From: Myxococcales bacterium
Lineage (GTDB): Bacteria; Myxococcota; Myxococcia; Myxococcales; JAKAPL01
DNA length: 64,000 bases
Direction: 5' to 3'
Assembly (NCBI GenBank): GCA_021783235.1
Contig: JAJXUD010000004.1
Coordinates: 1-64,000, forward strand
The position numbers and the translations under genes are program-made. The notes under the pieces were generated by a model. That model was not told the origin of the DNA, searched no databases, and saw only the letters and a program-made list of their open reading frames with translations. Each line of letters opens with the position of its first letter. The first letter of the stretch is position 1. Below are positions 56,280 through 64,000 of the stretch, in pieces.

Positions 56280-57116
56280 CTAGTGGACCAGGGCGCGGAG
56301 CGCCGCGAGGTTCTCGATCTGGCTACCCTCCTCGGTCTCGAGCACAGCGGGCAGCCCGGCGAAGCGGCCGTCGTTGACGAGGGGCTCGAAGGCCTTCGCG
56401 CCCAGCTGCCCTTTGCCGATGTCCTCGTGCCGGTCCACCCGGCAGCCGAGCGGTCCCTTGCAATCGTTCAGGTGGAAGGCCCGCACCTGCTCCAGCCCCA
56501 CGAGCGTGGCAAAGCGGTCGAGCGTCTCCTCGTAGCCGCGAGGCGTGCGCAAATCGAAGCCCGAGGCGAAGAGGTGGCAAGTATCTAGGCAGACGCCCAG
56601 CCAGCCTGGCCGGCCGAGCGCGTCGAGGATTGCGGCGAGATCCTCGAAGCGGCAGCCCAGCGAGGAGCCTTGGCCGGCGGTGTTCTCGAGGAGGATGCGC
56701 GTTGGACTCCTCGGCTGGCGTCGGCGCACCTCGCCGAGTGCCTCGGCAACGAGGGCGAGGCCGCGGTCGCGAACCCCGTGCGTTCCGGGATGAACGACGA
56801 GGAGCGGGACGCCGAGCGCGTCGCAGCGCAAGAGCTCGTCCTCGAGCGCGTCGAGGCTCTTCGCCCGAATTCCGGCGTCCTCGGAGCCGAGGTTGATGAG
56901 GTAGCTCGCGTGGGAGAGCGACGGGATCCGGGCGCGCGCCGCCTCGGCGCGGAAAGCCTCGACGTCCTCCTCGGTGAGCGGCTTCGACTTCCAGCCGCGG
57001 GCGTTCTTCGTGAAGATCTGAATCGAGGCCGCGCCGTGCTCCTCGGCCCGCGCGAACGCCTTGAACAGCCCGCCGGCCACCGATTCATGCGCCCCGATCA
57101 GAATACCCTTCGCCAT
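56280..57116 (-). CDS. nfo: Endonuclease IV (AP endonuclease)
   Basis: Nfo cuts DNA 5' to abasic sites. From ATG 57116 (AAGG upstream; a TTG 36 bases earlier is less likely) it has 278 residues. It has GAHESVAGGL, SIQIFTKNARGW, SHASYLINLGS, VVHPGTH, LLENTAGQG, CLDTCHLFASGFD and HLNDCKGPLGCRVDRHEDIG, so the three-zinc site is complete. It is the first gene of a leftward unit with the DHH phosphoesterase and cysteine desulfurase. Confidence 0.95.
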   Translation of the reverse strand: MAKGILIGAHESVAGGLFKAFARAEEHGAASIQIFTKNARGWKSKPLTEEDVEAFRAEAARARIPSLSHASYLINLGSEDAGIRAKSLDALEDELLRCDALGVPLLVVHPGTHGVRDRGLALVAEALGEVRRRQPRSPTRILLENTAGQGSSLGCRFEDLAAILDALGRPGWLGVCLDTCHLFASGFDLRTPRGYEETLDRFATLVGLEQVRAFHLNDCKGPLGCRVDRHEDIGKGQLGAKAFEPLVNDGRFAGLPAVLETEEGSQIENLAALRALVH

Positions 57117-57209
57117 GAGGGCCTTCTGCCAGCGCGGCGCCCCTCCGGTCAAGCGGGAGCGTGATGCGCTCTTGCGCGCGAGCGGCTCCGTCCCCTATTC
57201 AAGCAGACC

Positions 57210-58130
57210 ATGCCTCTCGCCATCCGTGTGCGCGCGCTCGTCAAGCGCTTCGGCGACGTCGTCGCGGTCGACGGGCTCGACCTCGAGGTTCGCGACGGCG
57301 AGTGCTTTGGGCTCCTCGGCCCGAACGGCGCCGGAAAGACGACGACGCTCGAGATCCTCGAGGGGCTCCAGGAGGCGACGACCGGGGAGGTGGAACTGCT
57401 CGGCCGCGCCTGGCGGCAGCACGAGAGGGAGCTGCGGCAGCGGATCGGCGTCGCGCTCCAGGAGACCCGTCTCGAGGAGAAGCTGACGGTCGAGGAGACG
57501 CTCGCGCTGTTTCGATCCTTCTACGAGCAGGGGCCCCGCGTGGACGAGCTTCTCGCCGCGGTCGAACTGGGAGAGAAGCGGAGCGCCTGGGTCGGGCGGC
57601 TCTCCGGCGGACAGCGGCAACGGCTCGCCGTCGCCTGTGGCCTCGCGGGCGACCCGGAGCTGCTCTTTCTCGACGAGCCGACGACGGGACTCGACCCCCA
57701 GTCGCGCCGCTCCCTCTGGGACCTCGTCTCTGGCTTTCGGGCGCGCGGCCGGACGGTGCTGCTCACGACCCACTACATGGACGAGGCCGAGCGGCTCTGC
57801 GACCGGGTCGCGGTCGTCGACCACGGAAAGGTCATCGCCCTCGGCGCGCCGGCGGAGCTCGTCGCGACCCTCGGCGGTGGCCATGTCGTGGAGCTCGCGA
57901 CGGAGCCCGCCCTCGCGGCCGACGTCTTCGAGGGGCTTCCCTCGGTGAAGGCGGCCCGAGCCACGGGTGACGGCCTCACGCTGAAGGTCGACGAGCCGCA
58001 CCTCGTCCTGCCGTCTCTCCTCGAGCGCCTGTCGCAGCGGGGGGCGCGGCTCTCGCGGTTGACGACGCGCAGCGCGACGCTCGAGGACGTCTTCGTCTCC
58101 CTCACCGGAAGGCAGCTTCGAGATGCCTGA
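57210..58130 (+). CDS. ABC-2 type exporter ATPase
   Basis: This ATPase drives the permease encoded immediately after it. The 306 residues have Walker A GPNGAGKT at 37-44, signature LSGGQ at 131-135, Walker B LLFLDE at 151-156 and the switch His in LLTTHYMDEAE. The C-terminal extension ending ATLEDVFVSLTGRQLRD is typical of drug or lipid exporter ATPases of the DrrA/CcmA group. It overlaps the permease gene by 8 bp. Substrate unknown. Confidence 0.94.
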   Translation: MPLAIRVRALVKRFGDVVAVDGLDLEVRDGECFGLLGPNGAGKTTTLEILEGLQEATTGEVELLGRAWRQHERELRQRIGVALQETRLEEKLTVEETLALFRSFYEQGPRVDELLAAVELGEKRSAWVGRLSGGQRQRLAVACGLAGDPELLFLDEPTTGLDPQSRRSLWDLVSGFRARGRTVLLTTHYMDEAERLCDRVAVVDHGKVIALGAPAELVATLGGGHVVELATEPALAADVFEGLPSVKAARATGDGLTLKVDEPHLVLPSLLERLSQRGARLSRLTTRSATLEDVFVSLTGRQLRDA

Positions 58131-59148
58131 GGCCCTCTGGCAGCTGACCGTGGCGCGCTTCAGGGTCTTCCTGCGTGAGCCCTCGGCCGTCTTCTGGTCG
58201 TTCGGATTCCCCTTGCTGCTCACGGTCGCCCTCGGCGTCGCGTTCCGGACGCGGGGCGCGCCGCAGGAAGGGGTCGCCGTAGAGGCGGGGCCGGGGGCCG
58301 ATCGGCTTGCAGAGACTCTCCGCCCCTCGTTTCACGTGGCGCTCGTCACTCCCGCCGAGGCGACGAGGCGCCTCGCGAGCGGGAGCGTGGCGCTGGTGTT
58401 GGCGCTCCGGGAGGGCGCGGTGCTCTTCCGGCTCGACCCGACGCGCCCGGAGGCCCAGGCGGCGAGGCTCCAGGCGGACGATCTGCTGCAGCGGGCGGCT
58501 GGACGGCGCGATTCGTTGCGGGTGGCCGAGGAGGCCGTGGCGGCTCCGGGGGCCCGTTACGTCGACTGGCTGGTGCCTGGCCTCGTCGGCGTGCAGCTCA
58601 TGAGTGGGAGCCTCTGGGGCATCTGCTACGTCATCGTCGAGACCCGCCAGCGCAAGCTGCTCAAGCGGCTCGCCGCGACGCCGATGCGGCGCGCCCACTT
58701 CCTCCTCTCGTTCTTGCTCTCGCGGCTCGTGCTCGTCCTCATCGAGGTTCCGCTGCTTCTCGCGTTCGCGCATTTCGCCTTCGGAGTCGTCTTGCGATCG
58801 CCGTTCGCCGCGATCCTCGCGGTCTCCTTCCTCGGCGCCGCGAGCTTCTCTGGCATTGGACTCCTCTGCGGATCGCGGGCGCAGAACACCGAGACGGCGA
58901 ACGGGCTCGTGAACCTCGCCACCCTTCCGATGTTCGTGCTCTCGGGCGTCTTCTTCTCGGCGAGCCGCTTCCCGAGCTTCCTGCAGGGGCCGATCCGGCT
59001 CCTGCCGCTCACGGCGCTCAACGAGGCGCTGCGAGGCCTCGTGAACCAGGGGGTCTCGCTCGCGTCGCTCGGCGTACCGGTCGCGGTCCTGCTGGTCTGG
59101 GGCGCCGCTTCGTTCGCGCTCGCGCTGCGCTGGTTTCGCTGGAGCTGA
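58123..59148 (+). CDS. ABC-2 type permease
   Basis: The 341-residue protein has one N-terminal membrane helix, an extracytoplasmic domain of about 140 residues and then five to six helices (YVDWLVPGLVGVQLMSGSLW, ETRQRKLLKRLAATPMRRAH, the latter being the conserved coupling segment). It pairs with the preceding ATPase. The ABC-2 family includes drug, polysaccharide and lipid exporters; nothing nearby identifies the cargo. Confidence 0.92.
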   Translation: MPEALWQLTVARFRVFLREPSAVFWSFGFPLLLTVALGVAFRTRGAPQEGVAVEAGPGADRLAETLRPSFHVALVTPAEATRRLASGSVALVLALREGAVLFRLDPTRPEAQAARLQADDLLQRAAGRRDSLRVAEEAVAAPGARYVDWLVPGLVGVQLMSGSLWGICYVIVETRQRKLLKRLAATPMRRAHFLLSFLLSRLVLVLIEVPLLLAFAHFAFGVVLRSPFAAILAVSFLGAASFSGIGLLCGSRAQNTETANGLVNLATLPMFVLSGVFFSASRFPSFLQGPIRLLPLTALNEALRGLVNQGVSLASLGVPVAVLLVWGAASFALALRWFRWS

Positions 59149-59187
59149 AGGGAGAGAGGGTTGCGAGGAGCCTGGCCACGCCCTCGG

Positions 59188-60630
59188 CTAGGGTCGCGAG
59201 GGGCGCACGAGCGACGTGAAGACGCCGATGGCGGCGATGGCGGCGCAGACGTAGAAGGCCGCGTGGTAGGCGTGGAGGAACGTCCGTTCGAGCGCCGGGC
59301 GCGCCGCCTCGACCGTCCGCGAGGCGAGGATGCGTCCGGCCCTGGCTCCGCCGAGAACTCCGAAGACCGCGCCCGCGACGGCGACCGAGAGGCTCTGCCC
59401 GGCGACGCGGCCCGTGGCGAGGACCCCGGAGGCCATGCCCTGGCGATCGCGCGGCGCGGCTCCGAGCAGGGCGCTGTTGTTCGGCGGCTGGAAGAGCGCC
59501 TGGCCGATCCCGGCGCAGACGAGCACCGACTCGATGGCCCACACCGGGCTGCGTGCGTTCCAACTCCCGAGGAGCAGGAGGGCGGCCGTCGCGAAGGCGA
59601 GGCCGACCGAGCAGAGCAGGCGGGAGCCGATCCGGTCGGAGAGTGCGCCGCTGAAGGGCGAGACGACGGCGATGGTGACGGGTAGCGGCGTCAGCAGCAG
59701 CCCTGCCTGCTCGCTGGAGAAGCCGCGCAGCTCCTCGAGGTAGAACGGGCAGAGAAAACTCACCGCGAAGAGCGCGATGAACGAGAGGACGAGGCTCGCG
59801 GTGGCGGAGGCGAAGACGCGATCGCGGAACAGCGCGAGGTCGAGGAGGGGATCGAGCCGCCGTCGCTCGTGTAGGACGAACAGGACGAGAGCCGCGAGGC
59901 CGCCGCCGATGGTCAGCCAGAAGCGCCAAGAGGCGAGGTGCCAGTGGCGCAGGAGCGAGAGTCCCAGGTCGACGAGGCCGAGGCCGAGGCCGAGGAGCAG
60001 GGCCGCGATCGCGTCGAAGGGACGGTGGGCGGGTGGCTTCGTCCGGCGGAGGACGATGGCCGTGGCCAACGCTGCCAGGGCGCCGATGGGTAGGTTGACG
60101 TAGAAGATGGCGCGCCAGCTCAGCCGCGCGGTCAAAATGCCTCCGAGCGTAGGGCCGATGCTGACGCCGAGCGAGACCATGATGGCGTTGAAGCCCAGGG
60201 CGAGCCCGCGCTCCGTGGGCGGAAAGGCCTCGGTGAGCAGCGTCGGGCTGATCGCCATCAAGAGCGCGCCGCCGATCCCCTGGACGGCGCGGAAGAGCAC
60301 GAGGAGCCCGAGCGAAGGGGCCGCGCCGCAGAGCGCGGAGCCTCCGGTGAAGCCGAGGAGGCCGAGCAGCCAGAGCGGCTTGTGTCCGAGCCGATCGGCC
60401 GCGCTGCCGAAGGTGAGCAGCAGGACCGAGATGACGAGCAGGTAGGCGATGATCACCCACTCCACCGGGCCGCTGAGTGCCACGTGGAAATAGTGGGCGA
60501 TCGCGGGCATGCTGATGTTGACGATCGACGCGTCGAGCGTCGCCATGAAGACGCCCATCCCGACGATGACGGCGACCGTCCATTTGCCCGGCGGCGGCCG
60601 CTCGGGGGCCGCGATCGAACGACTGCGCAC
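59188..60630 (-). CDS. MFS drug transporter, DHA2 family (GTG start)
   Basis: The 480-residue protein has about 14 predicted helices. DHA2 motifs are clear: FMATLDASIVNISMPAIAHY (motif D1), GSAADRLGHKPLWLLGLLGF (motif A) and LFRAVQGIGGALLMAISPTL (motif B), followed by the motif C helix LGVSIGPTLGGIL. It is an EmrB-like proton-driven efflux pump. GTG 60630 has no strong ribosome site. No regulator or periplasmic adaptor lies beside it. Confidence 0.92.
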   Translation of the reverse strand: MRSRSIAAPERPPPGKWTVAVIVGMGVFMATLDASIVNISMPAIAHYFHVALSGPVEWVIIAYLLVISVLLLTFGSAADRLGHKPLWLLGLLGFTGGSALCGAAPSLGLLVLFRAVQGIGGALLMAISPTLLTEAFPPTERGLALGFNAIMVSLGVSIGPTLGGILTARLSWRAIFYVNLPIGALAALATAIVLRRTKPPAHRPFDAIAALLLGLGLGLVDLGLSLLRHWHLASWRFWLTIGGGLAALVLFVLHERRRLDPLLDLALFRDRVFASATASLVLSFIALFAVSFLCPFYLEELRGFSSEQAGLLLTPLPVTIAVVSPFSGALSDRIGSRLLCSVGLAFATAALLLLGSWNARSPVWAIESVLVCAGIGQALFQPPNNSALLGAAPRDRQGMASGVLATGRVAGQSLSVAVAGAVFGVLGGARAGRILASRTVEAARPALERTFLHAYHAAFYVCAAIAAIGVFTSLVRPSRP

Positions 60631-60751
60631 GAGAAACGCTCAGAAGCTGAGTTCCATCCCGCCGGTATAGCCCCAAGCGACGTCGGCGGGGGCGGGAATC
60701 GAGCCGAGAAGCGCGTGCCGAGCGAGCGACCTCCGGAGTATGCTGTAGAAC

Positions 60752-61198
60752 ATGAGGGCTCGGCGGCTCGAGTCGGCTTCGGACTTGCGCGACGCGGAGA
60801 CGCGGCGCGTCCGCCACCTCATTACTCTCGATGCGAGGAACGTCGTTGCCCGGCTCGAACGCCGGCTCGTCGAGATGGTGGGACTCTTCTCCCGTCTGCG
60901 AGATCGCGCACCGCTTCTCGAGGCCGTGAAGAGCTGGTTCCCGGGCGTCTCCTTCGGCCAACTCGCGCTGCTGGAGCCCGAGGAGCAGCGAGCCGTCGAC
61001 GCTTTCTACCGCGTCGTCGAAGATCTACGCTGGTACCTCGAGTACACCGAGGACATGCCGCTTCAGCTCGAGCGGACGATTGGACTGCTCTTCCGAGGGA
61101 TCGTCGAGAGCCACGCCGCGCTCGTCGGGGTCGTCGGCAGGCCGGAAGACGATGGGAAGCGGCCTCGGCGGCGAGGCAAGCGGCGCCACTCCCGGTGA
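60752..61198 (+). CDS. Hypothetical helical protein
   Basis: The 148-residue soluble protein is rich in Arg, Leu and Glu and predicted to be mostly helical (RVRHLITLDARNVVARLERR, LLEPEEQRAVDAFYRVVEDL), ending in a basic tail. I recognise no domain. It is divergent from the MFS gene and converges on the Gly/Trp-rich protein. Its ATG is at 60752, overlapping a short opposite-strand ORF. Confidence 0.65.
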   Translation: MRARRLESASDLRDAETRRVRHLITLDARNVVARLERRLVEMVGLFSRLRDRAPLLEAVKSWFPGVSFGQLALLEPEEQRAVDAFYRVVEDLRWYLEYTEDMPLQLERTIGLLFRGIVESHAALVGVVGRPEDDGKRPRRRGKRRHSR

Positions 61199-61222
61199 CC
61201 GACGCCGGCTGTCGAGGCTCTG

Positions 61223-62059
61223 CTAACGCCGCCCGCCGCCACCTCGACCGCCTCCGAAGTGCCCGCCTCCGAAGTGGCCTCCGCCGCCCCGCACGGGGCC
61301 GACATTGTGACCGCCGCGTACCGGGCCGACCCCATGGTAGCCGGCGCCGCCGCGAAAGCCTCCTCCGCGCCAGCCGCCGCCCCAACCTCCTCCGCGGCCC
61401 CAACCCCCGCCGCGCCAGCCTCCGCCCCAACCCCCGCCGCGCCAGCCTCCGCCCCAACCCCCGCCACGCCAGCCTCCGCCCCAACCTCCGCCGCGCCAGC
61501 CGCCGGCCCAGCCGCCGCGCCAACCGCCGTAGCCTCCCCGCCAGCCCCAACCCCAGGGATGATAGCCCCAGCCCCCCCAGCCCATCCCCATGCCCCAGTA
61601 GCGGTTCGGCCAAAACGCATAGTGCGCGTAGGGCCACGTCGCTCCATAGACCCAAGGGGCCACGACCCAGGACCAGCCGTAGGTGGGGTAATAGACGTAG
61701 GTGTAGGGGTAGGGCTGGTCCTGAGGGTAATAGGTGTACTGCTTGCCGGCTGGCGCCCAGACCCAGCCGTACTGCTGGGTGTAGACCCACTGACCGCCCG
61801 CCTGCCCCTGCGCCGGCCCCTCGGGGCCGGCTTGGGCCGCTCCGCCGGGTCCCTGGGCTTGGTTATCGGCCTGCGGGCCCTCGGCGGGCGGTGGAGGTTC
61901 CGCAGGAGGCTCCGGGGGGAGCTGCGCGGGCGGTGGGGTCGATGGCCTGACTTGAGCCGTCGAGGCGCCCGGAGCAGAGGCCTCTTGAGCGGCCGCTGGA
62001 ACCGCTGAGCCGGCGGCGGCCAGCAATGCGCCGAGCAATCCCGCGAGTCGGATCCTCAT
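61223..62059 (-). CDS. Secreted Gly/Trp/Arg-rich protein with 9-residue repeats
   Basis: The 278-residue protein has a signal peptide (AGLLGALLAAAGSAVPAAAQ), a Pro-rich stretch at 29-62 and an aromatic domain at about 90-150 (WVYTQQYGWVWAPAG, YPTYGWSWVVAPWVYG). From 175 on it is almost only Gly, Trp and Arg; residues 188-231 (61367-61498) repeat GGGWGGGWR. ATG 62059 follows GAGG. Proteins with this YGWxWAP-type domain occur in myxobacterial envelopes, but the function is unknown. Confidence 0.8.
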   Translation of the reverse strand: MRIRLAGLLGALLAAAGSAVPAAAQEASAPGASTAQVRPSTPPPAQLPPEPPAEPPPPAEGPQADNQAQGPGGAAQAGPEGPAQGQAGGQWVYTQQYGWVWAPAGKQYTYYPQDQPYPYTYVYYPTYGWSWVVAPWVYGATWPYAHYAFWPNRYWGMGMGWGGWGYHPWGWGWRGGYGGWRGGWAGGWRGGGWGGGWRGGGWGGGWRGGGWGGGWRGGGWGRGGGWGGGWRGGGFRGGAGYHGVGPVRGGHNVGPVRGGGGHFGGGHFGGGRGGGGRR

Positions 62060-62205
62060 GTCGACACCTCATCCATGAAACGTTCTGACCGACCGCCGTA
62101 TTCAAAGGCCATGGAGGCCGAGCGTTCGCAGTTCACCGGCCCGCAGCCGCGCTCTCCAGCGGGACGGCCTACGGCGTGATCGTAGCACGGAAGGCTGGCA
62201 GCCGA

Positions 62206-63978
62206 TCAGCGGGGCGCCTGCCTCTTGACGGGTTGCGATTCAGCGAGGCCGCTCGGAGCCGCGATGGAGCGGTCGCGATCGACGCGGACCTTTCGGCCCC
62301 GGATCGTCGTCGCGCGCAGGGCCTCGATGACCTTCGTCGCGCGAGCCGCGGGTACCTCCACGGTAGCGTGACGCTCGGAGATGGCAATCGCGCCGATCTC
62401 CTTTGGACCGAGGCCGGCCTCGTTGGCGATTGCGCCCACGAGATCGGCGGGGCGGAGGCCGGCAGTCCGCCCGAGGCCGACGAAGAGCCGCACGACCTCG
62501 GAAGGTCGGCCTGGGCCCGGGCCAGCGTGCCTCGCCTGCGGGCGCTCGGGCCTAGGTGCCGCCGCGTGAGGGCGTTCCGGTCTAGGCGCCGCGCGGGGAC
62601 GTTCGGGGCGCTGCGGTGGCCGGAAGATCGGGATCTCGGCCTCGTCGCCGGCGCGCGGTGGGTGGAGGCGCCGGTGCAGCGCGGCGACCGCGGCGGCGAG
62701 CGCCTCCTCGGGCCCTGCGGCGGAGGCGAGCTGCTCGGCCAGCGTCCGAACGCCGTCCGGGATTTCGCCGAGTCGCGCCTCCTCGAGCGCCCCGCGGGTC
62801 TCGGTGAGCCTTCGATCGCGCAGCTGCGAAAGAGAAGGCGGCTCTCCGAGCTCGATGGGCTGTCCGGTGAGCCGCTCGATGGCCTTCAGAAGCCGTAGCT
62901 CCCGCGGCTCTAGGATCGTGATGGCCTTTCCCTCGCGTCCGGCGCGGCCGGTGCGACCGATGCGGTGGACGTAGACCTCGGGCGACGAAGGGGGATCGAA
63001 GTTGATGACGTGGGAGAGGTCGCTCACGTCGAGGCCGCGAGCCGCCACGTCGGTCGCGACGACGAGCCGTAGCTGGCGCGCCTTGAGCCGGCGGACGACC
63101 TGGTCGCGCTGTTCCTGCGAGAGGCCGCCGTGGAGCTCGGCGACGTCCTGGCCGTGGCTCGCGAGCAGCTCCGCGACCCGCGCGGCCTCGAGCCGGGTTC
63201 GGCAGAAGACGAGGGCGCTCTTCGGCGCCTCCACGTCGAGCAGGCGGCCCAGGGCGATCTCCTTGGCGCCTCGAGGAACGACGATGGCGAGCTGTCGGAT
63301 TCGGGGCACCGAGCCCGGGGCCGCCTCGCGGGGCTCGACCCTGACCCGTACGGGGTCCCGCAGGTGGCGGGATGCGATGGCGGCGATGCGCGGTGGAAGG
63401 GTGGCGGAGAAGAGCGCGGTCTGCCGGTCCCCTGGGAGGGCGGCCAGGATCGCCTCGAGGTCCTCGGCGAAGCCGAGGTCGAGCATCTCGTCGGCCTCGT
63501 CGAGGACGACGGTGCGGACCCGCTCGAGGCTGAGCGTTCGACGCCGGAGGTGGTCTAGCGCGCGGCCCGGGGTCGCCACGATGACGTGGGCGCCACGGCG
63601 CAGCCGCTGGACCTGCGCGGCGAGGGGTTGCCCGCCGTAGATCGCGAGCACGGAGGCGCCGAGAATCCGCCCATAGGTGTGGATCGCCTCGGAGACCTGG
63701 AGGGCGAGCTCCCGGGTCGGTACGACGACGAGCGCGGTCGCTCCGAGCGCTCGGGTCGGTCCGGGGTCGAGGCGCTGGAGAACCGGCAGCGCGAACGCCG
63801 CCGTCTTCCCCGTTCCGGTCGCCGCCTGCGCGACCACGTCCCGGCCAGCGAGGAGCGGTGGAATCGCCGCGCGCTGGACGGGCGTCGGCTCCTCGTACCC
63901 GAGCGCGCCAAGGGACTGCAGCAGCTCGGGCCGGAGCCCGAGCTGCTGGAATCCGAGCGATTCGGTCGATGCCGGCAC
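62206..63978 (-). CDS. DEAD-box RNA helicase with DbpA-like RNA-binding domain
   Basis: The 590-residue helicase has the Q motif (GYEEPTPVQRAAIP), Walker A (AATGTGKTAA), VLDEADEMLD, SATLPPRIAAIA and HRIGRTGRAGREGKA. A Pro/Arg-rich linker at about 440-500 leads to a C-terminal DbpA/CsdA-type RNA-binding domain (RLFVGLGRTAGLRPADLVGA, VEVPAARATKVIEALRATTI). This layout fits a ribosome-assembly or cold-shock helicase. ATG 63978 is near the window edge; upstream control is not visible. Confidence 0.93.
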   Translation of the reverse strand: MPASTESLGFQQLGLRPELLQSLGALGYEEPTPVQRAAIPPLLAGRDVVAQAATGTGKTAAFALPVLQRLDPGPTRALGATALVVVPTRELALQVSEAIHTYGRILGASVLAIYGGQPLAAQVQRLRRGAHVIVATPGRALDHLRRRTLSLERVRTVVLDEADEMLDLGFAEDLEAILAALPGDRQTALFSATLPPRIAAIASRHLRDPVRVRVEPREAAPGSVPRIRQLAIVVPRGAKEIALGRLLDVEAPKSALVFCRTRLEAARVAELLASHGQDVAELHGGLSQEQRDQVVRRLKARQLRLVVATDVAARGLDVSDLSHVINFDPPSSPEVYVHRIGRTGRAGREGKAITILEPRELRLLKAIERLTGQPIELGEPPSLSQLRDRRLTETRGALEEARLGEIPDGVRTLAEQLASAAGPEEALAAAVAALHRRLHPPRAGDEAEIPIFRPPQRPERPRAAPRPERPHAAAPRPERPQARHAGPGPGRPSEVVRLFVGLGRTAGLRPADLVGAIANEAGLGPKEIGAIAISERHATVEVPAARATKVIEALRATTIRGRKVRVDRDRSIAAPSGLAESQPVKRQAPR

Positions 63979-64000
63979 GTCGATCCGGCTACGGGTGACC

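Noticed and set aside
61259-62008. A 249-codon plus-strand Ala/Pro-repeat protein (PTPAAPASAP type)
   Set aside because: It is the antisense of the Gly/Trp/Arg repeat gene. The minus strand has the signal peptide, a ribosome site and aromatic domain, so the plus frame is a shadow.

Overview
The window is a high-GC bacterial chromosome segment. It is most likely from a deltaproteobacterium in the broad sense, probably Myxococcota. This rests on codon use dominated by G/C at third positions, many GTG/TTG starts, large surface lipoproteins built from HEAT or ASH repeats, a pilY1-minor pilin cluster behind a candidate sigma-54 promoter, and abundant acyl-CoA metabolism genes. The phylum is inferred from content; no rRNA lies in the window and I recognised no tRNA or CRISPR array.

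Region 1 (1-15057) is the ribosomal superoperon. It holds the end of tuf, then rpsJ-rplD-rplW-rplB-rpsS-rplV-rpsC-rplP-rpmC-rpsQ-rplN-rplX-rplE-rpsN-rpsH-rplF-rplR-rpsE-rpmD-rplO-secY-adk-map-[30-aa ORF]-rpmJ-rpsM-rpsK-rpsD-rpoA-rplQ. Two universally expected members are missing from their usual places: rplC (L3) between rpsJ and rplD, and infA (IF-1) between map and rpmJ. The infA place is filled by a 30-codon Cys/His-containing ORF joined to both neighbours by ATGA overlaps. Several ribosomal proteins carry low-complexity extensions, and the Cys-containing (zinc-type) forms of S4, S14, L24 and L36 are present.

Region 2 (15206-20496) holds acyl-CoA beta-oxidation genes. A leftward acyl-CoA dehydrogenase is divergent from a rightward operon (3-hydroxyacyl-CoA dehydrogenase, crotonase, two short-chain-type acyl-CoA dehydrogenases) that starts from a near-consensus sigma-70 promoter.

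Region 3 (20534-29711, minus strand) is a pilY1-pilV-pilW-pilX type IV pilus tip and minor-pilin operon with an unusually large, Cys-rich PilY1-like protein.

Region 4 (29964-40196) encodes a two-subunit B12-dependent acyl-CoA mutase whose active-site residues (Phe/Gln) fit isobutyryl-CoA mutase rather than methylmalonyl-CoA mutase. It also encodes HMG-CoA lyase, a methylglutaconyl-CoA hydratase-like protein, an acyl-CoA carboxylase carboxyltransferase, another acyl-CoA dehydrogenase and a MeaB-type mutase chaperone. Together these suggest catabolism of leucine and valine carbon, with exchange between isobutyryl-CoA and butyryl-CoA feeding Region 2. The block is interrupted by an 11-copy 21-bp tandem repeat, small zinc-ribbon proteins, a DUF302 gene and a 28-aa membrane peptide.

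Region 5 (40339-64000) is mixed housekeeping and surface functions. It holds surE with a LysM/M23 lipoprotein, an M50 protease, trpS, scpA-scpB and a pseudouridine synthase that can only start at CTG directly after the scpB stop. These are followed by a HEAT lipoprotein, a TPR plus tandem cNMP-binding protein, an ASH-repeat lipoprotein with a degenerate VWA-like end, and a leftward nfo-DHH phosphoesterase-cysteine desulfurase operon. The segment ends with an ABC-2 exporter, a DHA2-type MFS exporter, a Gly/Trp-rich secreted protein and a DEAD-box helicase with a DbpA-like RNA-binding end.
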